A program made the translations under genes and the position numbers. The notes below the pieces were generated by a model, which ran no database searches, had not been told where the DNA came from, and was given only the letters and a program-made list of their open reading frames with translations. This document shows, one piece after another, positions 14,169 through 16,363 of a stretch of DNA of 16,363 bases; within the stretch, counting starts at the first letter, position 1, and each line of letters opens with the position of its first letter. Origin of the DNA: Ochromonadaceae sp. CCMP2298 (lineage: Eukaryota; Sar; Synurophyceae; Ochromonadales; Ochromonadaceae); contig MU634077.1 of the NCBI GenBank assembly GCA_026770595.1, positions 1-16,363 on the forward strand, written 5' to 3'.

Positions 14169-16112
14169 CTACAGCACGAGGTTGGGCGTCACGTAGCCCG
14201 CGCGTGAGTGGTCCACCGCAGACCCGATGGCGCCCAGCAGGAAGTCCGTCCAGCCGCAGGTGGACTCACCCCCCCCCTGATCCGCCTCTGTCTCCCTCTC
14301 CGCACTCATGCTGGTGAGCCGGCAGCCCGTGACCATGTCCGCGTCAAAGGAGTCCAACAGCGCGAAAATATCGTACCACTTGCGGGCGTGGGGCGGCTCC
14401 AGCGTGGGTGCGGGCACAGGTGCGGGCACGGGTGCGGCCACAGGTGCAGGCACAGGTGCAGACATGGGTGTCTCCTCTGCCTCTGCCGTCTCCTGCGCCA
14501 TCTGCTCCTCCACGTGCTGCTTGTACCACCTAGCGCTGTCCTTGAGGTACCTGGGCCTGCTGGGGGAGACTGCGGCCAGTGCGGACACGCCCTTATCGTC
14601 CGAGTTATCCACGTAGACGATGCCGAAGCGCTTCTCGTACCCGTCCGACCACTCGAAGTTGTCAAGCAGGCTCCACACGAAGTAGCCGCGGATGTCCACG
14701 CCCTGCGCCATGGCCAGTTGCATCTGCTCCAGGTAGCGGGAGAGGTAGTCTACGCGGAAGGAGTCTTGCAGCGCTTCAGCCACACTCATCTGAGCCTCCC
14801 CCGGGGCGTCGCAGCCGTTCTCCGTGATGTAGATGGGCACGCCTTGGCTGCCCAGACCACCCACGCCGGGGAGGAGGCTGGAGAGGGTCGAGGTCGTAGA
14901 GGAGTTGGAGGGCTTTGCCCCCACCAGCGCAACGGCGTACCTGTCGTGCACGTACATGATGACTGCGTGGAATCCCCAGGGTACGGTGTGCAGCCAGGCG
15001 CTCTCTCCCTGCGGCCCGATCAGCTGCCCCTCGCTGTCTGTGCTGCTCGCCACCGCATGCGCGTCGAACTCCCACCCCTCCTCGCCCTTGGCCCGCACCT
15101 CCTCCAGCTGCTCCTGCGTGGGGGCGGAGTAGTATTTGGAAGAGTAGTGGTTCAGACCCAGGAAGTCGCAGCTGTTCAGCAAAAGCAGCCGCTGCGCCGC
15201 AGTGAACACTGGCAGCCTGTCGCCCACATTCTGCACCATCGCAGGGGGGTAGTGGCCCAGGAAGATGGGGTCTAGGAACCAGCCGATCTGGAACTGCCTG
15301 CGTCTCGCAGCAGCCGCCTGGTCTGCCTGGGAGGAAGTGATGGGTTCTGCCCAGTCCTGGTTGACCACGATGCCGATCTGCCCCCCTTGGTAGCGGAAGA
15401 CGGTGCGGTACAGGAGCACCACCGCCGCGTGCGCGTTCAGCATGTTGTGCGCTGCTATGTAGGGCTCGGTGGAGGAGTTGCCCAGCAGGCAGCGGGAGCG
15501 GTCGCTGCACCTGCCTGGCGCGTGCACGCCCAGCTGGTACCCCATGTAGGAGCTGGTCCAGGGCTCGTTGATCGTCATCCACTTCGTGACGCGGTCCCCG
15601 AAGGTCCCGAAGCACACCGCAGCGTATTCGAGGAAGTCTGCCTCTACCTTGGGGCTTAGCCATCCCTCGTACTTGTCCTCCAGAGCCTGGGGCAGGTCCC
15701 AGTGGTAGAGCGTGACGTAGGGCTCGATGCCGCTGCGCAGGAGAGAGTCGATCAGACGGTTGTAGTGGTCCACACCCGCCTGGTTCACCTGCCCCACGCC
15801 CTGGGGCAGGATGCGCGACCAGGAGATGGAGAATCGGTAGGAGTTGAGGCCCAGGCTCTTCATGAGTGCGATGTCCTCCTCCACTAAGTTGTACGAATCG
15901 TCCGCCACGTTGCCGTTCTCGTTGTTGAAGATATTGCCCGGGATGGCCGCGTAGGTGTCCCAGATAGAGGGGCCCCGGCCGTCGAGAGAAGTGGCCCCCT
16001 CGGTCTGGTAGGCGGCGGTGGCTGCACCCCAGCGGAAAGATTGTTCGTCGCCCCCCACAGCGCTACCTGCGCAGAGTGCCCCCAGCGCGAGCAAGAGCCG
16101 CGCGACCGTCAT
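14169..16112 (-). CDS. Secreted GH1 family beta-glucosidase with C-terminal extension
   Basis: Glycoside hydrolase family 1 enzyme that would cleave beta-linked glucose or related sugars from glycosides or short oligosaccharides by a retaining mechanism. The acid/base Glu is E183 in TINEPW and the nucleophile is E431 in YITENG. Sugar-binding residues Q36, H137-W138, N182, W480 and E487-W488 (SLLDNFEW) are present. A signal peptide (MTVARLLLALGALCAGSA) supports the ATG at 16112 and export to the secretory path. The Cys pair C202/C208 in APGRCS and the GNSSTEPY motif are plant-like. N212 and N403 fit glycosylation sequons. Residues about 397-424 form a Ser/Gly-rich insertion just before the nucleophile strand. 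After the barrel (about residue 535) come a Pro-Ala-Val linker and an unfamiliar tail. The frame is also open upstream of 16112 to the window edge, but without any ATG. Natural substrate unknown; no intron needed. Confidence 0.95.
   Translation of the reverse strand: MTVARLLLALGALCAGSAVGGDEQSFRWGAATAAYQTEGATSLDGRGPSIWDTYAAIPGNIFNNENGNVADDSYNLVEEDIALMKSLGLNSYRFSISWSRILPQGVGQVNQAGVDHYNRLIDSLLRSGIEPYVTLYHWDLPQALEDKYEGWLSPKVEADFLEYAAVCFGTFGDRVTKWMTINEPWTSSYMGYQLGVHAPGRCSDRSRCLLGNSSTEPYIAAHNMLNAHAAVVLLYRTVFRYQGGQIGIVVNQDWAEPITSSQADQAAAARRRQFQIGWFLDPIFLGHYPPAMVQNVGDRLPVFTAAQRLLLLNSCDFLGLNHYSSKYYSAPTQEQLEEVRAKGEEGWEFDAHAVASSTDSEGQLIGPQGESAWLHTVPWGFHAVIMYVHDRYAVALVGAKPSNSSTTSTLSSLLPGVGGLGSQGVPIYITENGCDAPGEAQMSVAEALQDSFRVDYLSRYLEQMQLAMAQGVDIRGYFVWSLLDNFEWSDGYEKRFGIVYVDNSDDKGVSALAAVSPSRPRYLKDSARWYKQHVEEQMAQETAEAEETPMSAPVPAPVAAPVPAPVPAPTLEPPHARKWYDIFALLDSFDADMVTGCRLTSMSAERETEADQGGGESTCGWTDFLLGAIGSAVDHSRAGYVTPNLVL
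14172..14390 (-). other. Unrecognised C-terminal segment of the GH1 protein
   Basis: Residues about 575-647, after the Pro-Ala linker, are not part of the GH1 barrel. They begin with an aromatic, amphipathic stretch (KWYDIFALLDSFDADM), contain two Cys (C597, C619), an acidic/Gly patch and a hydrophobic WTDFLLGAIG stretch, and end NLVL. No retention signal of the KDEL kind is present. It could be a small binding or anchoring module; I cannot name a family. Confidence 0.6.
14394..14467 (-). repeat. Pro-Ala-Val linker encoded by a 12-base repeat
   Basis: Residues about 550-573 read APVPAPV in overlapping copies. The DNA is a degenerate 12-base repeat (GGTGCGGGCACA on the plus strand, about 14407-14467). 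Such linkers join catalytic and accessory domains in secreted glycosidases. Confidence 0.8.
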
Positions 16113-16170
16113 AGCGAGTCGGCGGGTGCTGAGAGGGATCAAGTACGGCACACTCACAGACGAAGCGGCT

Positions 16171-16182
16171 GCAATCGATTGC
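16171..16182. promoter_or_regulatory. Perfect 12-base palindrome GCAATCGATTGC
   Basis: The sequence equals its own reverse complement and lies 59 bases upstream of the GH1 ATG, seven bases from the first of three repeated 12-mers. A dimeric regulator could bind such a site; this is inference from position and symmetry only. Confidence 0.4.
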
Positions 16183-16188
16183 GTCTGG

Positions 16189-16229
16189 GATCTGGAGTAC
16201 AGATCTGGAGTACCACAGATCTGGAGTAG
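16189..16229. repeat. Three copies of GATCTGGAGTA(C/G)
   Basis: Copies at 16189-16200, 16202-16213 and 16218-16229, with gaps of one and four bases. The last base differs in the third copy. On the GH1 strand they read (C/G)TACTCCAGATC and lie about 77-117 bases before its ATG. Confidence 0.75.
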
Positions 16230-16363
16230 GAAGCTTTCCAGCAAGCAGAGGGATGCCAGGGATGGATGCTTTGTGATGACCAGCAAGCAGGTTCTGCACA
16301 AGTCCCGATTTTCATCCCCCAATTCCCAGGTTCCTGGCAAAAATAGTTTCACTAAAATTGGCA

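Larger units (their letters stand above)
16113..16363 (-). promoter_or_regulatory. Upstream region of the GH1 gene
   Basis: The 251 bases before the ATG include a perfect palindrome and three 12-mer copies, annotated separately, plus an 11-base direct repeat CCAGCAAGCAG at 16238 and 16280. No clear TATA box is seen. The region is open in the GH1 frame but has no ATG and does not look coding. Confidence 0.45.

Noticed and set aside
14208-15275. A 355-codon plus-strand frame opposite the GH1 gene
   Set aside because: It is the antisense shadow of a well-supported enzyme gene; its product is Arg/Leu/His-rich without motifs.
16113-16352. An N-terminal extension of the GH1 protein by 80 codons
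   Set aside because: The frame is open but begins at GTG with no ATG. The ATG at 16112 starts a clean signal peptide directly before the GH1 fold.

Overview
This looks like about 16.4 kb of nuclear DNA from a GC-rich eukaryote, most plausibly a microbial alga or a related protist. Three things support this. The beta-glucosidase is of the eukaryotic (plant-like) GH1 type and is secreted. The ankyrin gene needs one short AT-rich GT-AG intron to make sense. The third gene is a very long open frame rich in coiled coil and low-complexity sequence. Ankyrin units built on CPW and QWLRAQ motifs are, from general knowledge, typical of algae, other heterokont-type protists and giant viruses. The intron, the wide spacing and the plant-like GH1 argue for a cellular genome, but the exact lineage cannot be read from the window.

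Layout. (1) Bases 1-11889, plus strand: one uninterrupted frame of 3962 codons for a giant scaffold-like protein of unknown function. In order it has a helical N-terminus, alternating acidic and basic low-complexity blocks, a His-Pro tract, a short coiled coil, a Met-Gly tract, an array of about 35 degenerate LPxGV units (residues about 1800-2850), a second coiled coil (about 2965-3085), a Gln-rich stretch, more helical segments and a Ser/Gly-rich tail. (2) Bases 11890-12178: a short convergent intergenic region holding both 3' ends. (3) Bases 12179-13775, minus strand: a two-exon gene for a 507-residue protein with an F-box-like N-terminus and 14 near-identical 29-residue ankyrin units. The 73-base intron is reconstructed here from the reading frame and repeat register. 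(4) Bases 13776-14168: spacer with an 8-base tandem repeat and a possible decayed ankyrin unit. (5) Bases 14169-16112, minus strand: a single-exon GH1 beta-glucosidase of 647 residues with signal peptide, both catalytic glutamates and a Pro-Ala linker leading to an unrecognised C-terminal segment. (6) Bases 16113-16363: its upstream region, with three copies of a 12-mer next to a perfect 12-base palindrome.

The three genes show no obvious shared pathway: a probable structural protein, a protein-binding repeat protein and a secreted glycosidase. The least familiar element is the LPxGV array in the giant protein. The most useful annotation result is the spliced ankyrin gene, which a simple open-frame reading would split and give false starts.
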